This document shows, piece by piece, positions 63,320 to 64,000 of a stretch of 64,000 nt of DNA. The notes beneath the pieces were generated by a model. It was not told where the DNA came from, did not search any database, and was given only the letters and a program-made list of their open reading frames with translations. The stretch's first letter is position 1. Every line of letters begins with the position of its first letter. Made by a program: the position numbers and the translations under genes. The stretch lies in the NCBI RefSeq assembly GCF_900110575.1, contig NZ_FOEF01000007.1, forward strand, positions 62,001-126,000, read 5' to 3'. This stretch comes from Amycolatopsis saalfeldensis. GTDB lineage: Bacteria > Actinomycetota > Actinomycetes > Mycobacteriales > Pseudonocardiaceae.

Positions 63320-64000
63320 GCCGGGACTTTCCGCGCCACCGGGGATCGCCGGAGCCGGCGAGGTAGGCCACTCCCCGGTCCAGGTGGGCGCGCCCGGCCG
63401 CCGGGTCGCCCATCGCCAGGTGGATGTCGCCCAGCAGCACCTCCGCACAGGCCAGGCCGTGGGCGTCCAGCGTCTGCCCGAGAGTTTCCTTGGCTTGCCG
63501 GGCATACGCGAGCGCTTCGGGAAGCTCGCCCGCTTCCAGCGCCACCCAGCCGAGGCAGCGGAGCGTGGCGCCTTCCCTTCGGTGGTCGCCCACGCTCCTG
63601 AGGGCTTCGCGGCTGGCCGTCAGCTGCTCGAGCGCCGCCGCGTGATTCCCCTCGTCCTGATGGACGATCCCGAGCTCGCGCCCGCTGGCCGCCTCCCACC
63701 GCACGTCGCCGAGGGCACGGTGCGCCGTGATGGCTTCGGTCAGGAACTCCTTCGCCTTCGCCCACTCGCCCCGGTAACGGTGCACCACGCCGTACTCCCG
63801 CAGGGTATAAGCCCGCCACCGCGGCGCGGCCAGGGAGTCCAGTCTGGACAGACAACCGGCGAACGACGCCGCCGCCTCGTCCCACCGCCCCAGCAACCGG
63901 TGCGACACCCCCACCGACAACAGCGTGACGACCTCCAGCAACGGGTCGCCCACGCTCGGCAGGATCGCCAGGCCGCTCCGGAAGGAGCGCTCCGCGGTCG
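63186..64000 (-). CDS. TPR-repeat protein, C-terminal part (runs off the window)
   Basis: At least 270 residues of tandem tetratricopeptide repeats, with repeats such as LGRWDEAAASFAGCLSRLDS, RGEWAKAKEFLTEAITAHRA and AGELPEALAYARQAKETL. The frame is open to the window edge, so the N-terminus is outside. It looks like the C-terminal TPR region of an AfsR/SARP or NB-ARC regulator of actinomycetes, but the DNA-binding part is not visible. It converges with the amidohydrolase gene. Confidence 0.8.
   Translation of the reverse strand, partial: TAERSFRSGLAILPSVGDPLLEVVTLLSVGVSHRLLGRWDEAAASFAGCLSRLDSLAAPRWRAYTLREYGVVHRYRGEWAKAKEFLTEAITAHRALGDVRWEAASGRELGIVHQDEGNHAAALEQLTASREALRSVGDHRREGATLRCLGWVALEAGELPEALAYARQAKETLGQTLDAHGLACAEVLLGDIHLAMGDPAAGRAHLDRGVAYLAGSGDPRWRGKSRLSLGRHLAAAGDPAGARAAWEKAWEDLSRIGAHEAATVRALLDR

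Overview
The window reads as a chromosome segment from a high-GC actinomycete. Very high G+C third positions, frequent GTG/TTG starts, twin-arginine and lipobox substrate-binding proteins and PucR, PaaX, IclR and TetR regulators point to Pseudonocardiaceae, possibly Amycolatopsis. The genus is an inference from style, not a proven identification. Nearly all the DNA is catabolic or transport genes with their local regulators. I saw no rRNA, tRNA, CRISPR array, intact prophage or complete insertion sequence.

Region A (1-15.5 kb) is a catabolic cluster around a Baeyer-Villiger monooxygenase. It holds a cytochrome P450 and a P450-type ferredoxin, three SDR oxidoreductases, two alpha/beta hydrolases, an NDP-forming acyl-CoA ligase, a split propionyl/acyl-CoA carboxylase (CT, BC and a separate 73-aa BCCP) and a dispersed taurine/nitrate-type ABC importer (ATPase, permease, lipoprotein). 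The order fits hydroxylation, oxidation to a ketone, ester or lactone formation, hydrolysis, CoA activation and carboxylation. Two divergent intergenic regions carry palindromes with the same CTATCG/CGATAG half-sites, suggesting one regulator.

Region B (15.5-27 kb) has an SDR/TetR divergent pair with a palindromic operator. Next comes an eight-gene leftward operon: a branched-chain-type ABC transporter with a fused LivM-LivG, a seven-repeat EAR/EPTP beta-propeller, an unrecognised 391-aa protein, an HpcH/HpaI aldolase and an amidohydrolase, with a divergent LysR regulator.

Region C (27-37.2 kb) is a zone of decay: a frameshifted SufR-like regulator, a frameshifted GreA-like factor, a fragment of an IS3-type OrfA, an epimerase C-terminus and a P450 relic with two frameshifts. 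Intact genes among them are a D-amino-acid-oxidase-type flavoprotein, a PucR regulator, a DUF3500 protein, an HTH-like protein and a large nuclease/zinc-finger/SF1-helicase protein (DUF2075 type) that is a candidate defence gene.

Region D (37.2-63.3 kb) has TetR-amidase-hydrolase, then a Rieske oxygenase, a 58-aa protein, a reductase and IclR facing a MarR gene. A long rightward catabolic array follows: MFS transporter, two creatinase/M24-fold proteins, an ornithine cyclodeaminase homologue, two consecutive LeuCD-type dehydratase pairs (the second has lost its Fe-S cysteines and altered the small-subunit loop), a terminator, a four-gene ABC importer, HyuA/HyuB, an MmgE/PrpD protein, a PaaX-type regulator and an ACMSD-type amidohydrolase. 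The window ends inside a TPR gene on the minus strand.

The strongest candidates for undescribed biology are the degenerate second LeuCD pair in the array at 44-63 kb, the nuclease-helicase at 35.3 kb, and the EAR propeller embedded in a Liv-type operon.
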